From Poa pratensis (taxonomy: Eukaryota > Streptophyta > Magnoliopsida > Poales > Poaceae): a DNA stretch of 64,000 nucleotides. Where the stretch lies: positions 46,173,588-46,237,587 of the forward strand of contig CAMZMU010000080.1 in NCBI GenBank assembly GCA_947311845.1. The letters run 5' to 3'. The notes below the pieces were generated by a model. It was given only the letters and a program-made list of their open reading frames with translations. It was not told where the DNA came from and searched no databases. This document shows, in pieces, positions 22,768-34,389 of this stretch; position 1 is the stretch's first letter; every line of letters begins with the position of its first letter. The position numbers and the translations under genes are program-made.

Positions 22768-25700
22768 TGTAACATCCCAAATTGTAACCCAGCTTTATTA
22801 GTCAAATTTGTGGGCCAACAAAAACTTTTGTTATTTTTGTGTGTTTGATGTTTGTGCTTGCTTGTGTTGGTTTGTTTGCTAAAACAAAAATGTAAAGAAA
22901 AGAAAAGAAACATAATAAAAAGTTCCCACATAAAATCTTGTGACAAAAGTCACACAAAATTCATCCTGTCAAGAAAATAAAATTTTATTTTTAAAACAAG
23001 TTCAGAGGGGTGACATGTGATCACTCTCTCTTTGTTCTCATATTCTTTTCCCTCCCAAAAATATTTCTAAAAATCCTAATTTCAAATTCCATTTCTTTCT
23101 TTATCTTTCCCAAATCACAAAATGTGCCATGTTGCACATATCCAATAAATTCTAGCACCCTACCAAAAATCCATGCTTTATACTTGTGAATCAAGTATGG
23201 AATTAAATTCAAGAAATTTGAATTTAATTTTCATTGAGACGATTCATCGAGCACATGGTGGGCACTGCCCGTGTTCATCCTCCGATCCACGAAACCGAGC
23301 TCCAATCAGTCGATTGGATGGATCCCTGCATCCATTTCTTGCTCCACACTCTCCCCCTCACTTCCCTCACTTGCCAGAGCACGAAGGGGCGTGCCATTTG
23401 GTCGTTTTGCTCGTGGCCGCCGCTGTCCGCACGCCACCGTGCTGTCCACCCCTGGCCGTCGATGAAAACGTGCGGAGGAGGCACCCCGCTGGCCCAGCCC
23501 TGCACCACTGCAACCCCTCGCCCCTCACCGCACTCGTCTGGACGGAGGTGACCGCGCCCTGACACCCTGAGGCGCCGTGCGCCAGCCGCCATGTCAACGC
23601 TCGCCAAGCTCTGGCCGCGCGTGGACACCGACGCCGTTCCTCTCCTCCACGCCACCCCAGCTCGCGTGGCTCGTCGCAGACGCGCCTCTGCCACCCAGCA
23701 ACCTCAGGGACACGTCCCCGTCAGCCCTCGTGGCCTGCAGCAGCCGAATCGATCCGTCCACTCCGCGGACGCGCCATGGACGCCGTGCCGTGTCGAGCTC
23801 GCTCTCGCAGCCGCGCGTGCACCCCTCTACCCTAAACCCTAGCTAGACACCCTACGGTCGTCGCCGTGCAGCACCGCCACCAATGGCGTGCTATCCCCCT
23901 CCCTAGACCACTCCTGCGCCCAGTCCACCGCACGCCATGGTTCGGCTATAAAAAGCCACCGCACCCGTGCCTCCACACCTCACCACCGCTCACTCCAGCA
24001 CCCCTCCCTCACTCTCCACCCCTCAGTGCACCGCTAGGAGAGCGGTGACGCTGTCCCGCAAGCCCAGGCCGCCTCGAGCGTCCTCGATTTCTCGCCGGAA
24101 TCGAGGAAGAGGTCGAGCACGGACAGGTCGTTGCTCGCGTCCCCTCTCCCCTCTCTGGCCCATCCTAGCCTCACCATTACCCCCGCACTTACCCGCCGCC
24201 GTTTCCCCGTGTTTGGTGCACAGACGCGGAGCAGAAGGAGCACCGGAGTTGCAGCACGGCCGCGGAGGTGGAGTTGCTCGCCGTCGCCGCCAGAAGCTTC
24301 CCCAGCAAGCACACCTCATCCCAGCTTCCCCACGATCTCCGCCATCGATCCACCTCTTTCCGCAGCCTCCCGAGCCCTAGGTGAGTTTCCCCGTGCTTCT
24401 CGCCGTCGCCGGAGCCGCGGCCGCCCGTCTGAGGTCGTCGATGACCGCGAGCTCCAGGCGCCGTTCGATCGAAGATCAACGGTAGCTTACCGGTTCGCGT
24501 AATCAGTCGCTGACTGGTGGACCCCACCCGTCAGCATTTTAAATTTAAAACGCGCGCGCGGAACGTTCCGTTGAGTCACTGACGGGCGGACCCCACCCGT
24601 CAGGGTTTTCTTCTTTTCCAGCGTTTTAGAATTTCCAAATTCCACTGCTTTTCAGTACTGGTTCCAGATTAGAAATTCAATAACTTGAGTTCTAGAAGTC
24701 CAATTAAATCAAACCAAACTGCTCTGGAAAGCTTATAAAATTCTTTAACTCACCAAAGTGGTCTCATCTCATTTAATTAAATAATAAAAATGCAATAATA
24801 AAAATGCTCCAGAAGGTTTAAAACACCAAACCTTTGTTTCTGGAGTTATATAATCCAAATAACTTGAAACAATTTTGGTAGCTTTGTATTAGGATCCTTT
24901 AGCTCCCAAATTTTGGTATAATTAATTGAGTAGTCTAAAATCCTTAGCCTTTGGTTGAACTTCAGTGCACCCTTCTGCACTAAACCAATTAGTGTGATTT
25001 ATTAGTAGGTCCAATTAAACTCAAACCAATTTTGTTAGATCACTTGTAGCCAAAGTTAGTTCCCTAAAAGGATTTAATTTTTGGAGCAACCTAATTTGTT
25101 TGGTAGCTAAAACTTGTTTAAAAACCTTCTGAACTAAAACAATGTGTAGGGAGTTTGGTAACTCCAAATGACCCCAATCCAATTGGGTGATCTTCTACAC
25201 ATCAGTAGCTACCCATAGAATTTTAGTTTGAATTTTTGTGACAAACATAGATTAAATGGTGAATTAATTGGTGTACAACTAGTTTCTGCCTTAGTTTGAA
25301 AATAATTAAATAAAGATTAATTCAATTAAAATTAAAAACCATCTTGTGTTGCTTGATGTGTGCAGTAGCTAATTGTGGCATTTATGATTGTAATGCTGTG
25401 TTGATGCTTGAGCTAGAGTAGTGATGGTTGTTTTGCTTGCTTAAACGTTTAGACGATACCGCTGACGGATTCATCGAGGAAGGAGGTTTTGCTGAACCCG
25501 AAGATCAGGACCAGTACCACTTTGTTGAGCAAGGCAAGCTACTTCACTGAGCTTGCATTTATATACCTCTACTTTAATCTCTAGAGTTTTTCAAAGTATC
25601 GATGATTTTGGAAAAACCCCTTTTCAAAACAATGAAAACTATTTTGCCCCCTATGTAGAAATATAGGGTAGTTATTTTACAACTATAGGATGGGAAAAAC

Positions 25701-26989
25701 AATGTTTACTCAAAACCCCTTTGAAAGTACTTGAATGAAGGTGAAGTACCGAAAGGTCGGTATGAAGGTGAAGAACCAGAGAATGGTGTTGTTTCTGGAA
25801 AGAAAAATGCACATTGTGTCCTTGTACTTACATCCCCAGCCAAAAATCTGTGCGACCACATTTACCCACATATGGGCAAGGGCGTAGTCATATAATTTGC
25901 TCGTGTTAGTACTGGATGCCTCAATAACGAGGAGAACCTCGTTCCATGAGGGGATGGTCTGAGGACCTACCCCCTGACCTGGGTCCTCTTCATTGTAGTC
26001 TACCGGGAGCCGGTATGAACGTGTCGGAGGAAGAGGATTGAAGGGCTCCCTTGGGTCCGCCGGGCAGAACTACGAGTCCCCACACTTAGTTTCTGAGGAT
26101 TTGAGTGTCGGTGGAAAGTGTCGTAGCGGCAGGGTCCTATACTAGCATGAGCAAAGGACAGGCTATGGCCGGGAACTCAACTTCGCATACCTCTGGTATG
26201 GCGGGACGTGGCTGACACGATGAGTGACCGGATGGGTGTGGGAAAAGCGTACTACCTCTGCAGAGGGTAAAACTATTCGAATAGCCGAGTCCTCGGATAT
26301 GGACAGTTGGGAAGAACTACTAAGGCCATGTGCAAAGTTTTGCAAACTCTGGAGTTGTGTTGAGGAAATTGACTTGAAAAGGGTTATTTCCCACCTGTAC
26401 CAATGAGTTGGTACGAGGTGGTGATGGGTTTTGGAACCATAACCAGGTTATGGTTGGATACCGGAGGAGTTCCGGAGAAACAGCTAAAATGGCGTTTTCT
26501 TAAAGGATAGTTATAAACTTCTTCTCACCCCCTTTTTATTAAAAAGATTTTTGAGAGTTTTCAAATAAAAGTTTTTAAGAATAAAAGCTAGTGCTTACTC
26601 AAGTTGGGGTAGTTTGCGAGTACAATCAAATGTACTCATATTGGTTTCGTCCCTGGCTATTGTCTTAGCCAGATTTCGAGGAACCCTACGTTGAAGAGGA
26701 GTTTGGCGACGTCTATGCGAACTGAGATCTTCATAAGTCAGCTGCCTGTCGGGTGTTGTTAGGATGGATTAGCCCTACTACCGTAGCTTCCGCTGAATAA
26801 AGATGATTGGCCCTTGAAGGCACCTATGTATAATTAGGCCTGTATGGCCGGTTTGTAAGACTTTAAACTCGGTATTGTATGGATGTAAACTTTGATATTC
26901 AGTTCGGATTATGTGCAACGACAGACTGATCACGGGATCGTTGTGTTAAGCATAATCGGGTATTTCGGACGGTTAGTCCGGGGTCCCCA
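22768..26989 (+). repeat. 3' LTR of the chromovirus
   Basis: This is colinear with 12648-16862. Differences are mainly indels, for example the stretches near 23275, 24215-24240, 25047 and 25290. It retains the TATA box, the CCTAG|GTGAGT donor-like site near 24379 and both exon-like segments (25453-25533, 26673-26725). It ends GGGGTCCCCA at 26989. Confidence 0.93.
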
Positions 26990-26994
26990 CGTGT

Positions 26995-27728
26995 TCCAAC
27001 CTAATCTTGGGGAAGAGTTGGATCTCCCAACTTCACCATCAACATTCGATAATAGCACTCAAACTCAAAAATCTTTTGTTATTTATGAGAATCCATGTTA
27101 TGATGAGTGTCAAACTGAAAATTCTATGGTCCTATATGATAACCCATGCTATTATGATGAAACTAATAATGCTCTTTTACTTTTTAATAATATTACTAGT
27201 GAACTTATTGATGATAATGAGGAGTATTGCTTAAATATGCTATATGATAATGCTTTAGATGATGGTCCTATGCTTATTGATAATCCTCCATGTTTAGTTG
27301 TTACTAATTTATGCGAGGATAAAAATGATATACTTGCTGTTTGTGATAGTGCTCTTACTCATGAGAGTCCTACTTTGTTCTTAAATTCTCCTAGTTACAC
27401 CATGGAGGAGAAATTTGCTTATGTTGAGAAATACTTATGTGGTTTGCAATTATCTTTAGTTCCAAATCTTTGTTGCAACCATGATATTAAACTTGATATT
27501 GATCTTAAAAACTATTTTGAAAGAGGGAAGCATGCTAATGAATTTCATAATAAATTTAATGATCCTCTTTATGTACCTAAATTATCTAAGTTGAATGATT
27601 CTTGTGGTTATATGGTTGAATTTATTTCTACTACTTGCAACTATTATGAAAGAGGAGGTGATAAGAACCCTCTTTATGTTACTAATAATTATATGCTGCA
27701 AGTAAATATTGTTAATATGCATTGGTAA
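26995..27728 (+). pseudogene. Uncharacterised ORF of the non-autonomous gypsy, C-terminal part
   Basis: This continues the frame of 12086-12647 after the chromovirus: the residues before and after the insertion (Asp-Val, then Phe-Gln-Pro) are in phase once one copy of the duplication is removed. It encodes about 244 residues rich in Asn, Asp, Tyr and Cys, with repeated phrases of the type YDNPCY, LYDNALDDGP and IDNPP. It ends in NIVNMHW with TAA. No enzymatic motif is seen. The related element at 58850-59765 keeps YDNAHDDGPI. Together the two parts give a protein of about 430 residues of unknown role. Confidence 0.7.
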
Positions 27729-27761
27729 ACGTCTATTTATGGTGATTCATTCATATACAAA

Positions 27762-27959
27762 ATGCCAATGCATAGAAAGAAAGTTAGACTTCGTTGTTAT
27801 TACTTTTGTGTTTTGTTTTTCTCTCAACTAGGGTTCAACTTGAATATTATTTTGATTGGTTTGAGAACACCATGGGATCCTAGTATTATGCATGAACACT
27901 TCCCAAGGAAGAGGGACACTCCATCGTTCAAGCTCCCTCATGAGCTTCGTCCACAATAA
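27762..27959 (+). CDS. Small ORF downstream of the main gypsy ORF, weak
   Basis: A 65-codon frame from ATG (MPMHRKKVRLRCYYF) to TAA, 33 bases after the main ORF, contains a hydrophobic middle and a basic start. The corresponding region of the right-hand element (about 59885-59930) keeps a similar PLHRKWVRLKC reading before breaking. That hints at conservation of either the peptide or the underlying RNA. It could simply be noncoding sequence shared by the family. Confidence 0.3.
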   Translation: MPMHRKKVRLRCYYFCVLFFSQLGFNLNIILIGLRTPWDPSIMHEHFPRKRDTPSFKLPHELRPQ

Positions 27960-30331
27960 ACATCAAGTAAGAAGCCTAGCTATATGGCTATAAAGAAAGC
28001 GCTTTACGGGAGGCAACCCGGTTGTTTTTATTTGTGATTTTCTTTGTGTCCTCTTGCTGTAACAAGAGACTTAGTGTTTAGTTTAGTTTCTGGAATTTTT
28101 AATAAAGTGCCAAGTTTTACCCATTTTGGTGTGAAGAAGTTGCTTATAGCGTTCGGAGATATTATTCCTGCACGAATCTGTGCACGGTATGATTTTTAAT
28201 TCTTATTCTGTAACTCCGAATGAGCTCATATTTAAACTGTAGTAGGAACTTTTCATCCTCTGTATGCATGAATTGTTTCGGAATTTTCCGACAAAGTTAA
28301 GTAGGGTAGAAAAAATACGTTTAGCTGCTGCTGTTTTTCTGGACAGATTTTGTCCCATTTTGTTTGATGCATGCTTAGAACTTTTAACATGAATCTTTTT
28401 GATCCAATTGAGTTTATGAGTAGGCATACAACATTATACATGTTCTGGACATTCATATGAATTTTTGTCTAAGGATTATATGCAGCAAGAAATATATTTG
28501 TTTATCACTACTAATGTGCCCCACAGAAAAAGAAAATGGGAGAAACGGTGTTTTGAAGTTTTTTTCACAGGATTAGAGGAGATGCACCAAGAGCTATCCA
28601 AGGATGGTGAAGACCATAAGCTTGGGTATGTGAAGACAACCCCACTAGACCTACACACTCTCGATTTGCACATGTCTAACTTCTTTTTCGATCGAAACAC
28701 TTTATCGCATAAACTTGGAGCGTCTTTTTGTTTGTTTAGGTTAGATTTTTATTTTGTGAGACCACCACACTATCATTTATATGAGAGAGCTACTGAAATT
28801 TGGGTTGAATTATGTTGGATGTTATTATAAGATTGGGAAAAGGGATGTTGAAGTTAATTTTAAAAGATACATATAATTGCATGATTCATGAGGTTGTTAA
28901 TGAGTAATAATTTGCAAATATTTTATCAAGAGCTATCTTTTATTCATGTTTTGATGCTAAATGTTATTCTACCTTGTTTTAACATGGATTAGTTAGTTCT
29001 ATGGACACTCATGCATGTATTTAGATGGTCAACTTTCTCCCTCTTGCTAGCCCAAAAATTCCAACAAGCAAAAACTTGTTTCCAACACCTTCAACCAAAG
29101 TTTTTCCAGTGAGTCCACCATATCTACCTATTAGCTTTATGCTATTTCGAGTATGTTTATCATGATATTTGTGTTATCTATACCTCTGAATGAAAATGGT
29201 TATGTTGTTAATTGTTGTGGAAAAGTTGGTTATATAGCTCTCTCGAACTTGATGCACACTTTACTTTCATGGCATAAATAAAATATGACCCATTGTGATT
29301 AAAATTATGAAGTTGTGGACTTGACAAATGTCTTTGGTTAGAGTTAGCTCATATGTGCTGTCACATGGCAAGCTTTCAACATTGCACATCATTTCATTTA
29401 GTTGATATCATGTACTTTTGTTTATGGATGCTTACCATGGGTGAAATAAAGGAGGAAATGAAGTGAGTTTAAATGAGTTTATAAATGGTTAGAGAGATGC
29501 CTGGGCCGCTAATCTAAGCCATGCATCATTCATGGTGGAAATTTACTTACATGCTATGGTGAACCTTCTGTGATAACCTTACAATAAAAAGCTATCCAAT
29601 GGTAAATAAAAGGGTGTTGAGATTGTTCATTATGTTTGTTTGTCTTGTCATTTTGATATGGGCTTGTTCCATATCCTGGGACAAGAGGTACCCCAGTTGA
29701 CGCTCTTAATGATACTATTATTACTTACAATGATATTTAACTTGAACTTGTTTTGTTTTCCAAGTTGAGTAACACATGGAGTAGGTACTTGTATTCAAGG
29801 GCCATGAGACTTTCAACCTGTACTTTGTCAAGCACTACTCGTATTGCTTTCACTTTAAACTTAATCATTCAAGATGCTATGATAGGGGAATGAGAGCTTG
29901 ACACCAAGGATTACCATATTACAGTCATTGACTTAAGTAGAGAAGTTCAGAAGTTAGATGAAATTTATTCATGCTTTACCTCTACTCATATATTATCTTT
30001 CAAAGTGTCCACCTTTTATATTCAGATTTTCACCAATACTCTATGACCATTGTAGAATGTTCTTACTTATTATTATGCATACATATGGTCCATAGTACTT
30101 CTTCTCTTATGTTACACTTTGTGAATTATCATTGAACATCCTTGCATGGAATACTTGATATCACTTCATAAACTATCTTGCATATTGCTACTCCTTTTAA
30201 GAATGAATCATTTTACTCTATGTAGCAATAGTAATCATCTTTGATATCCATTGATAGTATTAAATTGCAAAGTCCATGTTAGTTTTATCACCTTCATACT
30301 CGAGGACGAGTATAGGTTAAGCTTGGGATGT
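27960..30331 (+). other. Noncoding 3' internal region of the non-autonomous gypsy
   Basis: About 2.4 kb of AT-rich DNA without coding potential. It holds the AAAGCGCTT...GGGAGGCAACCC motif (27997-28019), one more AAGCTTGGG (28618-28626) and the polypurine-like AAGCTTGGGATG (30319-30330) just before the 3' LTR. A 121-codon frame at 28465-28830 has no domain and biased composition. I do not call it. Confidence 0.6.
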
Positions 30332-32073
30332 TGATGCATGTAAAATGCATACATGAACTTTGCATTATTTTTAGTTATATTCCAGTCATATTTGCATCAT
30401 ATAAGGGTTATATCATTATTTTATAATGATTTTGGGAATATTTGATATGTTTCCTATTTTTTATGGAATTAACCCTGCGCAGGCAGAAAACCCTATTTCT
30501 ATATTTTAATGTTTCAGGGACCCAAACGAGTCCAAATGACCTGGAAATTTACGAGCATCATTTTTTGGAAGGAACAAGACTTGGGGCGAAGGAAGCGAAC
30601 AAGCGGAGCCCCGAGGGCCAAAAGAGGTGGGCCCACGCGGCCCCTGTACCTGGCCGCGTGGGACCCCTCCAATTGGGCCTCGACGCTCCGTTGCCGTCGA
30701 TCTTTCCTCCACCGACTCCGTTTTGACCTAAAAACGCCTATAAAATAGTCCCCCGACGTTCTCTGGAAGGAGCGCCGTAGAAACACAGAAACACCGAAAC
30801 AGAAACCTGGAGTTGCAGATTGGAGGGGGAAAACTCCGGCGGGGCGCTGCCGGCGTGGTCTCCATCTTCTCCAACGACTTCTCCACCGTCTCCATGATGA
30901 AGAGGGAGTAGTCCACCTCTAGACTATGGGTTTGTGGAAGTAACTTATGTATCTCTCTCTCGAGCTTCACTAATTAGTACCGTATGAGCTGCTGAACATG
31001 ATTACGGTCATCTATGTAATACCTTTGTGGTGGATCTTTTTATGAGTTAATATATGTTTGAGATTGCAATGGTTTTGTTTCAGTTATGAAAATAGATGCA
31101 TATTATGTACCCCGTTCTTATTTACTTGTCATGATCAAGCATGTTTATGAGAGCGTGTGAGGGGGAACGTGTGCATTAGTTGGAGTAACGGGGGTGGCTA
31201 GTGCAGTGAACGTGAGAGAAAGTTCTACGATCCACTTGGGTATCTTTACCCTACTTTGTTGCCTCACTAGGGATAAAAAGAAATACCATGCTACTGGAGA
31301 TGTGGGTGTGACCATTGCCACTACTCCATGACTAGATCTAGCATGTTCTTATTTTAACTTCATGTCATGATACTTATTGCTATACTCTGAGTTATCTTAA
31401 TTACTGAGGTGTTATGATTTAGTTCGCATCTTGGTGGAGTATAAGAGAGACTAATAACCAAAAGGTCTCTATGTTAGGACGTGATGCCCATATAATTATA
31501 ACTTGTCATTAAACTGTTGTGTTGCAATCTCATATGTCAGCTCTAGTGTTCCATTGTCTACCACTTTATTAAAGAGAGAGTGCATTTGTGAAACCATGAA
31601 CCCCGGTTCATTTTTAATCATAAGAAACACCTTTCCAACCACTTTTACCACTTTTCCATTTTCTGCCATTTAAAAAATCCGAAAATACAAAAACACTTTT
31701 ACATGTTGCATTCATCATATAAAACCCAAAAATATCATTTATCATTGCTACCACCATCCTTCCATATTTATTTACCACCATTGCATATTTATTTCTTGTT
31801 TGCATTGCATATTATCTTGATATCATTCTCACACCTTGTGCTTGACAACCACTAGGTGAGGTTGAGGACCAAAACATTTACTTTGTTTTGTAGGTAACCA
31901 ATAGAAGGATAGGAAAGATAAATCTTCACTACTGATTCCCCGAGAGTTCGATATTAAACCCTCGAGTCACCCTCGTGGGGAAAACACGTCTTCCACTTAC
32001 TACACACTCTGCACTTGGAGTCTCAACCTAACCCATTTACTTTTCACGCAGGTAACTACGTGAAGGGCCATCA
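30332..32073 (+). repeat. 3' LTR of the non-autonomous gypsy
   Basis: An uninterrupted 1742-base copy used to define the split 5' LTR. It starts TGATGCATGTAAAATGCAT, ends GGGCCATCA, and is followed by the AACAC duplication at 32074-32078. ORFs at 30442-30786 are readings of the GC-rich segment on both strands. Confidence 0.92.
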
Positions 32074-32078
32074 AACAC

Positions 32079-32470
32079 TCCTAGCTTGATGACGAACTTC
32101 CTCAGCCAAACAGCTTCATTTGCAGCATCAGCAGCAGCAATATACTCCGATTCCATTGTAGATTGGGCTACTATGGGTTGCTTCCAACTCTCCAGCTCAC
32201 AGCGCCTCCGTTCACCTTAAACACATATCCTGTCTGAGATTTCGAGTCATCTGGATCTGTGCTAAACTTGCATCAACGTAACCTGTTACGCCAAGTTCTT
32301 CTTCACAGCCTCCATAAACCAGAAACATTTCCTTGGTTCGCTTAAGATATTTCAGAATGTTCTTAACAGCTATTCAATGATCCTTGCCAGGATTACTTTG
32401 GAATCGGCTCGTCAAACTAAGAGCCAATGCTACATCGGGTCGAGTACTTAACATGGCATACATGATCGAT
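32079..32470 (-). pseudogene. Copia RNase H, N-terminal fragment
   Basis: Minus-strand readings in changing frames continue RT into RNase H (segments such as GVTGYVDASL and ESEYIAAA-like remnants near 32130-32170) up to the gypsy insertion point. It is interrupted by several indels and pairs with the fragment at 3836-4109. Confidence 0.7.
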
Positions 32471-32471
32471 C

Positions 32472-34181
32472 CTATGGCTGAAGCATAGCAAGTGCCATCG
32501 GCACAACAGCCTTATCATGAGCCGTCACTGGACACTGAGCCAGGCTCAATTTTTTACCCTTGATAACCGGCAGAAAACCTTTCTTTGCCTTATCCATATC
32601 GAACTTTTTCAATATCTTATCAAGGTAAGTACTTTGACTTAACGCTAATAGGTGTCTCGATCTATCACGATAGATTTTAATGCCTAATACGTATGCAGCT
32701 TCTCCTAAGTCCTTCATCAAAAATTTACTGTTTAAATATTCCTTCACGCTTTTCAAAAGATCCACATTATCCCCAATTAGTAATATATCATCCACATATA
32801 GAACTAGGAATGCAACTAAGCTCCCACTCATTTTCTTATAAATGCAGGTCTCTTTTGCATTTTGGACAAATCCAAAACCTTTGATCACCTCATCAAAGCG
32901 AAGATTCCAGCTCCGAGATGCTTGCTTCAGTCCATAAATGGAACGCTGAAGCTTACATACTTTGCCAGCATTCTCTGGATCGACAAAACCTTCCGGTTGT
33001 ACCATATACAACTCTTTCTCAATGTTTCCATTTAGGAACGTTGTTTTGACATCCATCTGCCATATCTCATAATCATGATATGCAGCTACTGCTAGCAAAA
33101 CCCGAATAGACGTCAACATCGCTACCGGTGAAAACGTTTCATCATAGTCAATTCCATGAATTTGTCGGAAACCTTTTGCGACAAGTCGAGTTTTATAGAC
33201 GGTCATGTTACCGTCAGCATTAGTCTTTTTCTTAAAGATCCATTTATTCTCGACGGCCTTGCGCCCTTTGGGAATCTCCATCAAAGTCCATACTTTGTTG
33301 TCATACATGGATCCTATTTTGGATTTCATGGACTTAAGCCATTTCTCGGACTCGGGCCCTTCCATCGCCTCTTTGTAACTCGTAGGTTCGTCTTGTTCAA
33401 TTAACATGACTGTGCAAACAAGATTACCGTACCACTCAGGAGGGGCACGGGTTCTTCCAGACCTACGTGGTAAAATAGCTTCCTCGACATTTGCTCCCAC
33501 TCCAACTGTTATGGAAGACAGTTCAGGAACAATTTTCGTTGCGCCACTCGGAATTTCGAGTTCAGGATCAACTATCTCGTCGAGGTCTATTTTCCTCCCA
33601 CTTACTCCTTTAGCGAGAAACTCTTTCTCGAGAAAGGTGTCGTTCTTCGCGATAAATGTTTTGCCCTCGGCTTGATTGTAGAAGGTGTATCCTATGGTTT
33701 CCCGTGGATATCCTACAAAGATGACCTTCTCCGATTTCGGTTCGAGTTTGTCGGGCTGTAGTTTCTTAACGTACGCCTCACAACCCCAAACCTTCAGGAA
33801 CGACAACTTAAGTTTCTTGCCATGCCATATCTCATACGGTGTCGTTGCTACGGATTTGGATGGAGCCCTATTTAAAATGAATGCGGTTGTTTCTAACGCA
33901 TATCCCCAAAATGATACGGGCAAGTCAGTAAGAGACATCATAGACCGTACGCTATCCAACAGGGTACGATTACGTCGTTCGGACACACCGTTGCGTTGTG
34001 GTATCCCAGCAGGCGTAAGCTGTGGCACAATTCCACAGGCCTTCAGATGTGTGCCAAACTCAAAACTCAAATATTCACCACCACGATCAGATCGAAGGTG
34101 CTTGATTTTCTTGTTGAGTTGATTTTCAACCTCACTCTGAAATTCCTTGAACTGTTCAAATGTTTCAGACTTGTGTTTCAT
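32472..34181 (-). pseudogene. pol: Copia integrase core and reverse transcriptase
   Basis: A minus-strand frame of 569 codons. From its N-terminus it contains the integrase core (LRSDRGGEY, and SERRNRT carrying the catalytic Glu), a linker with PRRSGRTRAPP, and then the RT with the WIFKKK, TRLVAKGF and QMDVKTTFLNG segments and YVDDILL (near 32790-32800). The usual QMDVKTAFLNG carries Thr here. Integrase before RT is diagnostic for Copia. The frame stops at 32472 by an indel within RNase H. The N-terminal zinc domain of integrase is on the preceding fragment (MWHCRLGHIG). Confidence 0.93.
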
Positions 34182-34389
34182 TAGTAGATATACCTGTATC
34201 TACTCAAGTCATCAGTGAAGATTACAAGTAACGCTAACCATTGCGTGTCGACACGCTCATTGGACTACACACATCTGTATGTATAACTCCCAATAAGTCC
34301 GACGCCCGTTCCATATATCCGGTGAACGGCGTCCTGGTCATTTTGCCCATAAGGCATGGTTCTCAAGTGTCAAGAGATCCAAAATCTAG

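Larger units (their letters stand above)
12648..26989 (+). mobile_element. Ty3/gypsy chromovirus (Tekay-like), structurally complete
   Basis: Long LTRs of about 4.2 kb (12648-16862 and 22768-26989) begin TGTAACATCCC and end GGGGTCCCCA. The target duplication is TGTGT (12643-12647) versus CGTGT (26990-26994). The primer binding site TGGTATCAGAGCC (16869-16881) matches tRNA-Met, and the polypurine tract is AAGGGGGGAAGGA (22753-22765). Inside are an extra ORF before gag, gag with a CCHC knuckle, protease, RT, RNase H, integrase and a C-terminal chromodomain, the order of Tekay/Del chromoviruses. The LTRs are nearly identical apart from many one- to few-base indels, so insertion was recent. At least eight frame changes disrupt gag-pol. 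Such a pattern in a young element suggests sequencing indels at least in part. Confidence 0.95.
4115..32073 (+). mobile_element. Non-autonomous gypsy-type LTR retrotransposon, host of three further insertions
   Basis: Both LTRs begin TGATGCATGTAAAATGCAT and end in GGCCATCA. The element is flanked by AACAC (4110-4114, 32074-32078). The 5' LTR is 4115-4738 plus 10754-11869 and the 3' LTR is 30332-32073, both about 1.74 kb. A primer-binding-like TGGCGCCGTTGCCGAGGA follows at 11881-11898, similar to the tRNA-Asp-type site of many grass gypsy elements. The internal region is about 4.1 kb once insertions are removed, and encodes one Asn/Asp-rich ORF of unknown function but no protease, RT or integrase. 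It must therefore be mobilised in trans. It carries the chromovirus at 12648-26989 and the solo LTRs at 4739-10748. Confidence 0.9.

Noticed and set aside
28465..28830. 121-codon ORF in the gypsy 3' internal region
   Set aside because: No domain, not conserved in the related element, ordinary chance ORF in AT-rich DNA.
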